From positions 1 through 29,519 of IMG/VR virus record IMGVR_UViG_3300020472_000119: 29,519 nt of DNA; one strand, given 5' to 3'. Position 1 is the stretch's first letter; the number at the start of each line of letters is the position of its first letter. The notes under the pieces are model-generated. The model was not told the DNA's origin. It searched no databases and saw only the letters and a program-made list of their open reading frames with translations. The stretch comes from a virus. Below, piece by piece: positions 1-7,499 of the stretch. A program made the translations under genes and the position numbers.

Positions 1-232
1 CTACATCTGCTTGACTTGGTAAACCACCTAGACCTGGTATAGGCAGTGGTCCTTGATGATACTCTTGTTCTTTAAGTGCTTCTTCTGCTGCCTCTACCTT
101 TGCTGAGTTTGCAACAGGTGAAATAATTACATTGCCTTCGGGACACTCTATTACGAATGGTGTTCCTCTAGCAGCAAGTTTCAATGTAAAAGCAATATTC
201 TCTATTGCTTCATCATAAGTTAATCGGTTCAT
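1..232 (-). CDS. Hypothetical protein, C-terminus cut by window edge
   Basis: An open frame from an ATG at 232 runs off the left edge, so only the first 77 residues are seen. The ATG overlaps the stop of the upstream 82-aa gene as ATGA, which fixes this start and indicates translational coupling. The visible part begins MNRLTYDEAI, is rich in Ala and Glu, and has a Pro/Gly-rich stretch near residues 63-71 (GPLPIPGLGG). No signal peptide, membrane segment or catalytic motif is visible. It is the third gene of a small operon read through the leader at 630-845. I do not recognise the family. Confidence 0.7.
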   Translation of the reverse strand, partial: MNRLTYDEAIENIAFTLKLAARGTPFVIECPEGNVIISPVANSAKVEAAEEALKEQEYHQGPLPIPGLGGLPSQADV

Positions 233-477
233 TGTGTAATAAAACAACGTTGGTCTTCTGGCACAGACTCACATATCTGTGCTATGGTCTCTTGAAATCC
301 TTCTGCACCTTCTTTGTCCCACTTAAAGCGAATCTTCTCAATGTTTCCATCAGAGGCTTGAAGGGACACTGATCGTTGAGGGACGTTGATCCAGACATAA
401 TCTAACCATAAATCTTGGGAATCCATAAGCAAATCAAGGTACTCAAAAAGTATGTAGTTGAGTTCGTCGTTATCCAT
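229..477 (-). CDS. Hypothetical 82-aa acidic protein
   Basis: The protein starts MDNDELNYIL and is acidic, with an aromatic-rich middle (residues around LWLDYVWINV). I choose the ATG at 477 rather than upstream in-frame codons because it overlaps the TAA of the preceding 50-aa gene as TAATG, the junction style used throughout this genome. Its own stop overlaps the next gene as ATGA. The three genes therefore form a tightly coupled set, probably expressed from the promoter at 851-879. No recognisable domain; function unknown. Confidence 0.7.
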   Translation of the reverse strand: MDNDELNYILFEYLDLLMDSQDLWLDYVWINVPQRSVSLQASDGNIEKIRFKWDKEGAEGFQETIAQICESVPEDQRCFITQ

Positions 478-629
478 TATGATGGCCACGCTACCATACA
501 TTTGCATCCAGTACGTGATTCAGCACGAATGATTGCTTCTTGCATCGTAACACAGTTGTCAACAACTTCCTCGAAAGGTACAGAGGAATTTGGTCTCTTT
601 AATTTAACTGTGTACTTTCTTGTGGACAT
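477..629 (-). CDS. Small hypothetical protein, 50 aa
   Basis: A 50-residue frame begins MSTRKYTVKLKR and ends CKCMVAWPS. A Shine-Dalgarno-like GAGGT lies about 5 nt before the ATG, and its TAA is shared with the next ATG (TAATG), so it is very likely translated despite its size. The first part is basic, and there is a CKC pair near the C-terminus (residues 43-45). It is the first gene after the structured leader at 630-845 and so the first gene that leader could control. Function unknown. Confidence 0.7.
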   Translation of the reverse strand: MSTRKYTVKLKRPNSSVPFEEVVDNCVTMQEAIIRAESRTGCKCMVAWPS

Positions 630-845
630 AATGACCTCGAAAATAGTGGGGTGGGAGATTGGATTTCTGGTTTTACCAATAAAGGACGGGCATTACTACA
701 GTAGTAAATTTTACATCCTTGCCTGAGACCCGACTGGTAAGTCGATTCTGCTTTCGCAGCAGCACCACCTGTGTCTCATCACCTTATCCAGCTATATGCC
801 AGAAAGATTATTCAGTCACTCCCGTGTCAGGCGATCAACCCAACA
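630..845 (-). ncRNA. Candidate structured leader RNA between gp5 and small operon
   Basis: This 216-nt stretch holds no convincing gene but has dense pairing on the minus strand. TGAGAC (773-778) pairs with GTCTCA (724-729) and encloses two perfect hairpins: CTGC-GAAA-GCAG (748-759, a GNRA tetraloop) and CGACT-TACC-AGTCG (731-744). GCCTGA (827-832) could pair with TCAGGC (721-726) as an alternative that competes with the outer stem. Nearer the operon is a 7-bp perfect inverted repeat, TTACTAC-T-GTAGTAA (693-707). A good promoter sits immediately upstream. It could be a riboswitch-like leader, an mRNA-stabilising leader or a separate small RNA. I could not match it to a known riboswitch or ribozyme. 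The longest ATG frame seen in the sense direction is 22 codons. Confidence 0.5.
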
Positions 846-850
846 AATAT

Positions 851-879
851 ATTATACACTAGTTTAGGAGAACTGGCAA
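851..879 (-). promoter_or_regulatory. Sigma70-type promoter at end of gp5
   Basis: Minus-strand TTGCCA (874-879), a 17-bp spacer and a consensus TATAAT (851-856). The -35 lies in the last codons of gp5 and the gp5 TAG is in the spacer. Initiation would fall near 844, at the start of the structured leader, giving the small operon at 1-629 its own transcript. Confidence 0.65.
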
Positions 880-3273
880 CCCATAGAACTGAGCAGGACC
901 AGCACCGCATCCAGCAGTGAAAACTCCAGTGTTTACGTTATATACTGCTACACCGTTCTCAACCTGATTCATTATCGCACCACCCTTGGCAGTATTGAAT
1001 TCTCCGATACCACCTGCCTTTGTGTTCACTAGGGTCAAACGACCTCCCATCTTACCGTTCACAACATCAATGATTCCACCAGGTACGGTGCATTCACAAA
1101 TATTAATCTGTGCTGCTGGCATTGGACTTGGACCTACACCTGTAGCATTGATTGAAATCGTTGGACCTTTAATCAAATTGACCACACCTGTTATAGCAGG
1201 AATAGGATTAAGCATACCAACGTTCTTAAAGTGAACATTGTTAATAAATTCTGTCTTCCAAGCACACTCATTAATGATCTCACCAGAAATGGAGTTCATT
1301 AGTGAAGATGCTTTCACTGACATTGCAGAAGTGTTAACAGCAAACTCATTAAGGGCATTAAACGTGATATTAGGAGCCTGTATTTTGTAATCTCCTTCAT
1401 AACTCACATCATAGTCAGATGCAAACGTTTGTGCTGCTTTAGATTGCTTAGTACCATCGGGGCCGACACCCTGTGATACGTGTAGGTTCTGTGTACCTCC
1501 AACTTCTATGTTGAAATTACCCATTACCTTCAGAGTATAATCACCTTCTACTGTAAGTGTCTTGTTACCTTTAACTGTCTTACAGTCGTCACGACCTAAG
1601 ATCTTAGTTTCATTACCAGGAATATTGGTATGTTGATCACCGTGAGCAGTTGCAATAACAGTCTGACCACCAGCGTGTGAAACGATTGTCTTCTCTTTGC
1701 CTGGTGTATTATCCTGTATGGTTGTAGCACCATTCATTGATGTAACTGCTTGAACCTTGAAAGGATCAATAGCTTGCATCAAGCTAGAGAAATAATCACC
1801 TTTAGTTTGATGATTACCACTACCACCACCAGAGGTATCAATCTCAATCTCTTGTTGTAGAAATTCTGGTACTGATTCACAAGTACTCGTACCTAACAAT
1901 GGTAACCAGAACGTTTGTTTAGGCGGTCGATGACTTCTACCACAATCCTTATTACCAAACAATGCTTTCAATAGACCCATTATGATGCTGATCAATGAAG
2001 ACCAGTTCATCTTAGAGAAATCAAATGAGAATAATGATGTAAGTTTAGATATTGCACTCAATCCACCTTTTGCAACGTTAATTGCAGCCATTACCTTCTG
2101 ACCCATCGCAGAAACCTTACCCATTGCTCCTTGAACCTTGCTTAGAACACCATTAACTGTGTCATCTACCTTACTAGCAAGACCACCAACTACCTTGTCA
2201 ACAATATTTGCAGAGATACTATCAGCAAAACCACTGATATCACTCATAGCACCACTAATGGCACCTAATATATAATTTCCTTCAAATCCACAGAATAGAC
2301 CTGTGATAAAACTGGATAATTTGGTTAATGTTTGAATGATACCCAATGGTATAACATTAGTCAGTGCACCCATCAAACTACTAATCATACCTTCCAAGGC
2401 TTTGGCTAGTACGTTCTTTAATGCGCTCATAACACCACTAATGGCATTAGAAACATTTGTCTTTATACCCTCGAATGATGATTCAAGTACATCATTCCTC
2501 AATTTCTTACCAGTAATGATAGAAATTAAGTTACCATTGCTATCCTTAGCAATAGAACCCGATAACTGACCAAATTCGTTAAGCATCCTCTTGAGATCCT
2601 TCTCGAATCCTTTACCTGCTGGTCCTGATAGTCCATCTGCTATGCCTTGAGCATCAGCAGGAACTTTCATTGGGTTTGTGTATACGTTGCCTGGTGCTCT
2701 TTGTTCTGCTACAGAAATGATACCACGGGACTTCTCTTCTCCTCCGTTCTCATCTCCTCGCTGTGATCCACCTACAACGTTAAAGGGGGCTCCTCCGTGA
2801 ACTACGTCTCCTTGTAAAGACTTAGACTGAGGTGACATCTCACTGTCTGGTACTGCTTTCTTATTATCAGCAACGACTGTTGCTCCAGCACCTGCCTCTG
2901 AATCTGCTGCTCCGTCTTTACTGTTGTTCTTGAATCCACGTAGTGAACCCATAACAACTGGTAGTTGTGCTTCCTCACCATCAAGGAAGAAACCCAAAAC
3001 CTGAGCACCGACCTGAAGTTCACACTTCGTCCCAGAGTTTTTAATACCTGCCTGATCCGTTGGGAGCATTGTAACTGCCCAAGGTAGGTCTTCTGTGGGC
3101 ATTTCTTTCGTATACGCTACCTCACCCGCACCAGTGTACCACCCTATAATACGTACCTTAGTACGTCCTAGGTTCTGAGGATCCTCAATGTCTTCGACTT
3201 CACCTACCCACCAGGTGAAACCATCACGTCCCATTACATCGGATCTTCCTATAGCGTCAAGTGTTGCTGGCAT
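859..3273 (-). CDS. gp5: Baseplate hub / central spike protein (gp5-like), no lysozyme domain seen
   Basis: An 804-aa protein with the gp5/VgrG layout. Residues about 20-112 look like an OB-fold (WWVGEVEDIEDPQNLGR, then GFFLDGEEAQLPVVMG). A Gly/Ala-rich linker follows to about 210. Residues 215-440 are helical and hydrophobic, with many short repeats. The C-terminal half is beta-rich and contains T4 gp5-type VxG octapeptides at about 551-600 (VKGNKTLT, VEGDYTLK, VMGNFNIE), the signature of the triple beta-helix needle. The T4 lysozyme insert is not apparent; the helical segment sits in its place. It follows the 2OG oxygenase and gp27-like genes, as expected for hub genes, and has a late-promoter-like GATAAATA 32 nt upstream. 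The start is an ATG just after the oxygenase stop. Confidence 0.82.
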   Translation of the reverse strand: MPATLDAIGRSDVMGRDGFTWWVGEVEDIEDPQNLGRTKVRIIGWYTGAGEVAYTKEMPTEDLPWAVTMLPTDQAGIKNSGTKCELQVGAQVLGFFLDGEEAQLPVVMGSLRGFKNNSKDGAADSEAGAGATVVADNKKAVPDSEMSPQSKSLQGDVVHGGAPFNVVGGSQRGDENGGEEKSRGIISVAEQRAPGNVYTNPMKVPADAQGIADGLSGPAGKGFEKDLKRMLNEFGQLSGSIAKDSNGNLISIITGKKLRNDVLESSFEGIKTNVSNAISGVMSALKNVLAKALEGMISSLMGALTNVIPLGIIQTLTKLSSFITGLFCGFEGNYILGAISGAMSDISGFADSISANIVDKVVGGLASKVDDTVNGVLSKVQGAMGKVSAMGQKVMAAINVAKGGLSAISKLTSLFSFDFSKMNWSSLISIIMGLLKALFGNKDCGRSHRPPKQTFWLPLLGTSTCESVPEFLQQEIEIDTSGGGSGNHQTKGDYFSSLMQAIDPFKVQAVTSMNGATTIQDNTPGKEKTIVSHAGGQTVIATAHGDQHTNIPGNETKILGRDDCKTVKGNKTLTVEGDYTLKVMGNFNIEVGGTQNLHVSQGVGPDGTKQSKAAQTFASDYDVSYEGDYKIQAPNITFNALNEFAVNTSAMSVKASSLMNSISGEIINECAWKTEFINNVHFKNVGMLNPIPAITGVVNLIKGPTISINATGVGPSPMPAAQINICECTVPGGIIDVVNGKMGGRLTLVNTKAGGIGEFNTAKGGAIMNQVENGVAVYNVNTGVFTAGCGAGPAQFYGLPVLLN

Positions 3274-3855
3274 TTATGCGTATGAAATCCATCCCGTTAC
3301 TATATATTTATCTTCTTTTGGTGCAGGAATACCGTGATGCACGTGTGTCCAATCACAGGGCCATATCATAGTAAGTCCTTTCTTAGGTTCTAACTGTATA
3401 TCTTGATGTACAAAGTTAGTACCACCACCCTCTTCTATATCGTTCAGATAGGTCATCCAGACTAGGTGTCTGAAGGAACTTGTCTTATTAGATCCTACAC
3501 GTTCAGTGTGAGGTTGAGAGAAGCAAGCACCAGGAATATAGTGTTGAATATTAAAAGGTTCTAGTACCTCTAGGTCTGACATAGCTGCCCAAGGATACTG
3601 TTCTGTATATAATGAGACTCCACCTTGTACAGCATCAAGATACTTAACGATACGCTTATCCTTCAACCAAGAAGGAACTGCCATATCCATTGATTGCTTG
3701 ATAACCTTATCCACCCCTTGTGATGTTTCACCAGGGGTTTTCTCTAGGTAGTCACAGGTCTCGTAAAAATCAAGTACACCGTCACAAATATCTGCATCTA
3801 TGGTTCCTCCTGCTATAAAGGATTGAACCACTCTAGTAGGTGTTTCTTCAGTCAT
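3274..3855 (-). CDS. 2OG-Fe(II) oxygenase, prolyl-4-hydroxylase-like
   Basis: A 193-aa protein with the double-stranded beta-helix oxygenase pattern. An iron-binding HxE is at H116/E118 (in QPHTERVG). Then come a region typical of the fold (MTYLNDIEEGGGTNFVHQD), the distal histidine in HVHHG (H171-H174), and a basic residue for 2-oxoglutarate in KYIVTGW (K183). The family hydroxylates protein or small-molecule substrates using O2 and 2-oxoglutarate. The first carboxylate ligand is Glu rather than the commoner Asp. It sits inside the baseplate block between a small acidic gene and gp5, only 1 nt from gp5, so it is probably expressed late with the virion genes. Its target is unknown; modification of a structural protein is a reasonable inference only. 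Confidence 0.8.
   Translation of the reverse strand: MTEETPTRVVQSFIAGGTIDADICDGVLDFYETCDYLEKTPGETSQGVDKVIKQSMDMAVPSWLKDKRIVKYLDAVQGGVSLYTEQYPWAAMSDLEVLEPFNIQHYIPGACFSQPHTERVGSNKTSSFRHLVWMTYLNDIEEGGGTNFVHQDIQLEPKKGLTMIWPCDWTHVHHGIPAPKEDKYIVTGWISYA
3305..3312 (-). promoter_or_regulatory. T4-type late promoter (GATAAATA) for gp5
   Basis: Minus-strand GATAAATA lies inside the 3' end of the oxygenase gene, about 32 nt before the gp5 ATG. It matches the T4-like late consensus NATAAATA and would give a leader of roughly 25 nt. Confidence 0.5.
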
Positions 3856-3861
3856 AATTAA

Positions 3862-4089
3862 TTAGTCGTCATAAACTAAGCATTCTGGTTCGTCTGGATG
3901 CTGATCGCAGAATAGTTCTAAGCAGTTAGGATCGTGATGATCTCCTGCTACGATCTCATCGTGATGATGCTCTTCATATTCTATCAAATCGTGTAGCTCT
4001 TCCTCAGTGTGTCTTCGTGCTTGAGGTGATGTCTGAGGATCATCAAGGATCTCTTTGTCGTGTTGGATATGTTGTTCTATAGTAGTCAT
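3862..4089 (-). CDS. Acidic, His-rich 75-aa protein of unknown function
   Basis: The protein starts MTTIEQHIQHDKE and is strongly acidic with many histidines (EYEEHHHDEIVAGDHHD near residues 37-53). It has two cysteines close together (NCLELFCDQH) and a third near the end. The first half should be helical. Histidine and acidic clusters could bind metal, which is notable because the next gene encodes an iron-dependent oxygenase, but this is only a suggestion. It lies 6 nt from both neighbours, within the late baseplate operon. No catalytic motif is visible, and the function is not known. Confidence 0.7.
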   Translation of the reverse strand: MTTIEQHIQHDKEILDDPQTSPQARRHTEEELHDLIEYEEHHHDEIVAGDHHDPNCLELFCDQHPDEPECLVYDD

Positions 4090-4095
4090 AATTGA

Positions 4096-5511
4096 TTAAC
4101 TTGGAGTAGTGATACTATCTTTGGATAGGTTTAGTATAGTAGTGACCCCTTCTGGATTGTACTTATGTGTCAGTCCTGTAATAAGGTATATACCTGAGTA
4201 AACAGGATCTGGCATAGTTCTCTCCTCTTCTTTTGTTGAAGCAGGGATAACACATTCTAACTGTTGACCTACTGCTAAGGCTACATTACCTGGTACTGTT
4301 ATGTCAAGGGATATTGCTCTCAGTAACTGCCAACGGCTGAAACTGTAAGCAGATGCCCATATTGTATCGAAGTCCATATTACCAGCACCACCAGTAGAAT
4401 TTTGGGCGTTGGCACTGTTCTTCATACCAGGAAGAGCACGTATCTTAGTACGTGTAGGTCTCTTGTTGTCAAAGTATATAGTCTTGACTTTGGGATATGG
4501 GAACTGATCGTTCAAAATTCCCTCTGCTTTTTTAGCAACTCCAAACACTTTGCTCAATCCCATATGCAATGGTGGTTGGATAGAACCAGATGCACCTTGT
4601 TGATCACTAGGATCATCAGCAGGAGCATCACCATCACCAGCAGCAGGTAAATTGCCACTAGTCAAGGCAGGTAACTTCAGTCCCAGAACAGTGTTGCTAT
4701 AAGCACCAGACCTCATCTTCTCTAGATGATTTGCTCTGTCTGGGAAGTTTAAAGTCTCAATCTTATATGCGTTTAGATCTGATCCACCTACGTTTGCCTG
4801 TTCATAGGTGTACTTAGCTGGTCTCTTAGAGCTTGGGTTCCTATTGGAACAAAGCCAGTCTATAGTATGGAAATAATATCCATCTCTGTTCTCATAGAAC
4901 AGGTATCCAGCAGTATTAGTAACAGAACTAACCACCTTGTCTGAGATATATGCTATACAATCAAATGGTCTCCAAGTCGGAGCTAAGAAGTTGAAATTAC
5001 CTTTAGATGGTTCATAAGAATACTTCTTACCTGATGACATAAGTTTTTCTTCCACTAGGGTCTTAACGTGGGCTGATCCTATATCATCTTTGAATGACTT
5101 GAAGACTTTATTGGTTTCATTATTAATAGTCTCAGGTGACACAGTATAGATTACATACAACTGTGCACGTTCAGACTTAGTAATAGCACCAATCTTAAAT
5201 ATTTTCTGAGTTATTTCTAACTCAACTCCAGGTGAGGAGTCAGTCTCTATGGTTATTTGAATGATCTCATTACCACTGAGACTACTAATAAGGTCAATAG
5301 TATCAAAGATTGCTATCTCCATTCTAATAGAAGGAGAATCTATTGACTCAATATAATTCCAACCAGAACAAACCTTCCTAATATCAACAACAGAACCCTT
5401 CTTAGGGTTCACTTGATCAGTCTTGGTTGTAGGATCTGAATCATCCTGTGTTACAAGGTTAAATCTAGTTAACTTATAACCTTTTGGTTGTGATGGTAAG
5501 TTATCGGTCAT
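4096..5511 (-). CDS. Baseplate hub protein, gp27-like
   Basis: A 471-aa protein. The N-terminal part (about 45-140) is beta-rich. A central stretch around residues 175-215 (FLAPTWRPFDCIAYIS, then GYLFYENRDGYYF) resembles the gp27/VgrG hub fold, where a similar F-x-P-x-x-x-P-F-x-x-I pattern precedes the second barrel. The C-terminal end (VGQQLECVIP, YSGIYLITGLTHKYN) also fits a hub or tube adaptor. In T4 gp27 trimerises with gp5; here gp5 lies two genes downstream in the same operon. T4 gp27 is about 390 aa, so this is longer, with a low-complexity Gly/Ala/Asp insert near 285-310. The start ATG overlaps the upstream stop as ATGA. The gp27 assignment rests on pattern and position. Confidence 0.6.
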   Translation of the reverse strand: MTDNLPSQPKGYKLTRFNLVTQDDSDPTTKTDQVNPKKGSVVDIRKVCSGWNYIESIDSPSIRMEIAIFDTIDLISSLSGNEIIQITIETDSSPGVELEITQKIFKIGAITKSERAQLYVIYTVSPETINNETNKVFKSFKDDIGSAHVKTLVEEKLMSSGKKYSYEPSKGNFNFLAPTWRPFDCIAYISDKVVSSVTNTAGYLFYENRDGYYFHTIDWLCSNRNPSSKRPAKYTYEQANVGGSDLNAYKIETLNFPDRANHLEKMRSGAYSNTVLGLKLPALTSGNLPAAGDGDAPADDPSDQQGASGSIQPPLHMGLSKVFGVAKKAEGILNDQFPYPKVKTIYFDNKRPTRTKIRALPGMKNSANAQNSTGGAGNMDFDTIWASAYSFSRWQLLRAISLDITVPGNVALAVGQQLECVIPASTKEEERTMPDPVYSGIYLITGLTHKYNPEGVTTILNLSKDSITTPS

Positions 5512-7499
5512 AAGAAGTTGCTAACAGGGTTATTAGACTCAGCAGTACGACCAAATCTACTTACTAGGAACTCAGATGCTGGATTACGTATTCCATCACT
5601 AACAATAGGTATATCAATAGATTCTCCAGGTGTCTCTGTTGGTGGCAAGACTAATGCTTGTTGAATCATTGCCTCCATCTGTTGACCTAGATTACTACTT
5701 CTAACTTGACCAGCAGCAGTCTTAACACTAGCCATCATATTCTGTAAGTTTCTACCCACACCTTTAGCAGCAGGAATAGCAACGTGCTTAGCTGCTAGTG
5801 CAGCAGGTGCGTTGTTTATGTAAGCACTTGCAGCAGATTGAGCAGTATTTTGCATTAGATTTACAATTCCACCCATACTTCTCTCTGGTTTACCAACCGA
5901 TAGTGGCATACTAGCACGTGCATTAACAAAATTAGATACATTAACCTGTCCACCAGTAGAGAAGCCAGGAACCTTGTATCCGTGTGCCTTTGCTTGAACT
6001 GCTTGTCTCTTAGTTAAACCAGGATCTCGACGGGTGTGTGGTGTGTCAACGGGTATGACAAAGCCACCTGACGATCTCTTTGCAACATACTCTGTACCGT
6101 GACCTATAAAGTCAACACCCTTACCAGTCAATGATACTGGATAACCAGACTGAGGACCGTGTATCCAACCACCCTTACTCTTCTCAGGTAGTTTGAAATC
6201 CATATTAAATGGAACTATACCACCAATAGATCTCCAAGGTACTATCCCACCTTTACTCTTCTCAGGTTTATTCTTATTCTCTTCAGCGTTTTTCTTCAAT
6301 TCATCCATCTCACCGCCTTTAGGCACTAGCTTAAGGAGAGCTGTAAGACCTTTAAGCATTAATATTAAAGGACCAAAGACAAGTTTACCCATAATACCAG
6401 CAACCTTTTCAATGAAAGGCATATTCGCTTTCAACCCATCAACAACTTTCTGCATAACAGGTCCAAGTGCTTCAAATACCTCCTTCACTGCATCCTTCAA
6501 TGGTTCCATAAGTTTATTAAACCATTCCATAACAACACCAAATACATCCTTGATTCCATTGAGGAAATCACCAGCGATAGGTCCTAAGAACTTACCAACG
6601 TTCTCACCTAAGAAACCACCAAGTGCAGATCCAATGATACCACCTAGGGGTCCTAGGAACTTAGCACCAATCTCACCACCTGCTAATGCACCAGTTGTCT
6701 TACCTAATGCACCACCACGTGCTGCTGACTCACGATCCTCTTCTGGTATTGACTCATCATTCTTAATTCTTTGATATGCTTCAGCACCTTGTCCTAATGC
6801 TAGTGATGCTCTACCCAGTACAGTTCCACCAAGGAACTTACCTAGGTTCATAATACCACCACCAACCATCTGGAAGACACCAGTGATACTCTTAATAAAC
6901 CCTACAGGATTCAGTAAGAAGGCTAAACCAGCTAAAGCACCACCTAAACCAGCGATACCTTGCAGTTTCTCCATAGCAGAGTTACCTTCACCAAACGTCT
7001 TCTCCCAGTTCTCACCAACCCAGTTGGCAAGCTTAGTGAATATATTAACTAAACCATCCCAAATCTTTTGTATTCGTTCAAATGTCTTAGCAATATTCTC
7101 TCTATTCTTAGGATCACTCAACCAATCCAAAGCCTTGTACATCACAAGACTCTTGAAGAACTTCATAAGATTCCCTAAGAATCCCATTCCTCCTCCAACA
7201 ATCTTCGCTACTGTCTTACTATCATCCTTACCACCCTTATCTGCTTCTAACTTATTCTCTCTACTAGCATCTGATGCTAGACCTTGTGCTCTCTTTGCTC
7301 GTTCAGCAGCATTCTTTTGTTGATTCTTTATCTCCTTTAAAGCTACACCAATACTATTAACTGTAGCACCTAGGGAATTAATTGCTGAGATAGTCGTAGA
7401 AAAACTTGTCCCTGCAATGGTTTTATTACCAACAGTCGTCTTGGTATCTCCGTCGGGTGGAGTTACCATCTTAAAAAATCTGATCTTATCTACTGCCAT
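5508..7499 (-). CDS. Tape-measure-like tail protein, paralogue of the upstream gene
   Basis: A 663-aa protein rich in Gly, Ala, Leu and Lys with long hydrophobic helical segments, as in tape-measure proteins. Residues about 118-150 (LDWLSDPKNRENIAKTF) match residues 118-145 of the 747-aa neighbour (LDFVSNPKNKEFLGKTL). A second stretch at about 280-355 (GSALGGFLGENVGKFLG) also aligns with it at the same relative position, so the two genes are tandem duplicates. The N-terminus carries a short coiled-coil-like segment (residues 54-90). The C-terminal third is a Gly-rich repeat region (KGGIVPW, GGIVPF, GGWIHGP) with no peptidase motif. It directly abuts the upstream gene, and its stop overlaps the hub gene as ATGA. 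Probably the second length-determining or internal tail protein. Confidence 0.6.
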   Translation of the reverse strand: MAVDKIRFFKMVTPPDGDTKTTVGNKTIAGTSFSTTISAINSLGATVNSIGVALKEIKNQQKNAAERAKRAQGLASDASRENKLEADKGGKDDSKTVAKIVGGGMGFLGNLMKFFKSLVMYKALDWLSDPKNRENIAKTFERIQKIWDGLVNIFTKLANWVGENWEKTFGEGNSAMEKLQGIAGLGGALAGLAFLLNPVGFIKSITGVFQMVGGGIMNLGKFLGGTVLGRASLALGQGAEAYQRIKNDESIPEEDRESAARGGALGKTTGALAGGEIGAKFLGPLGGIIGSALGGFLGENVGKFLGPIAGDFLNGIKDVFGVVMEWFNKLMEPLKDAVKEVFEALGPVMQKVVDGLKANMPFIEKVAGIMGKLVFGPLILMLKGLTALLKLVPKGGEMDELKKNAEENKNKPEKSKGGIVPWRSIGGIVPFNMDFKLPEKSKGGWIHGPQSGYPVSLTGKGVDFIGHGTEYVAKRSSGGFVIPVDTPHTRRDPGLTKRQAVQAKAHGYKVPGFSTGGQVNVSNFVNARASMPLSVGKPERSMGGIVNLMQNTAQSAASAYINNAPAALAAKHVAIPAAKGVGRNLQNMMASVKTAAGQVRSSNLGQQMEAMIQQALVLPPTETPGESIDIPIVSDGIRNPASEFLVSRFGRTAESNNPVSNFL

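Noticed and set aside
415-726. Plus-strand 103-aa open frame
   Set aside because: It lies opposite two coupled minus-strand genes and the structured leader, has no ribosome binding site or family pattern, and no neighbour on its strand.
630-845. tRNA, hammerhead or known riboswitch in the leader
   Set aside because: No acceptor/T-loop pattern. GTGATGA near 777 resembles the hammerhead CTGATGA core but the C is missing and no compensating change is seen. No glutamine, SAM or other riboswitch core recognised.
6193-7323. Plus-strand frames of 193 and 146 aa opposite the 663-aa tail gene
   Set aside because: Low-complexity Pro/Ser-rich translations, the usual shadow of Gly/Ala/Leu-rich genes read antisense; no start signals.
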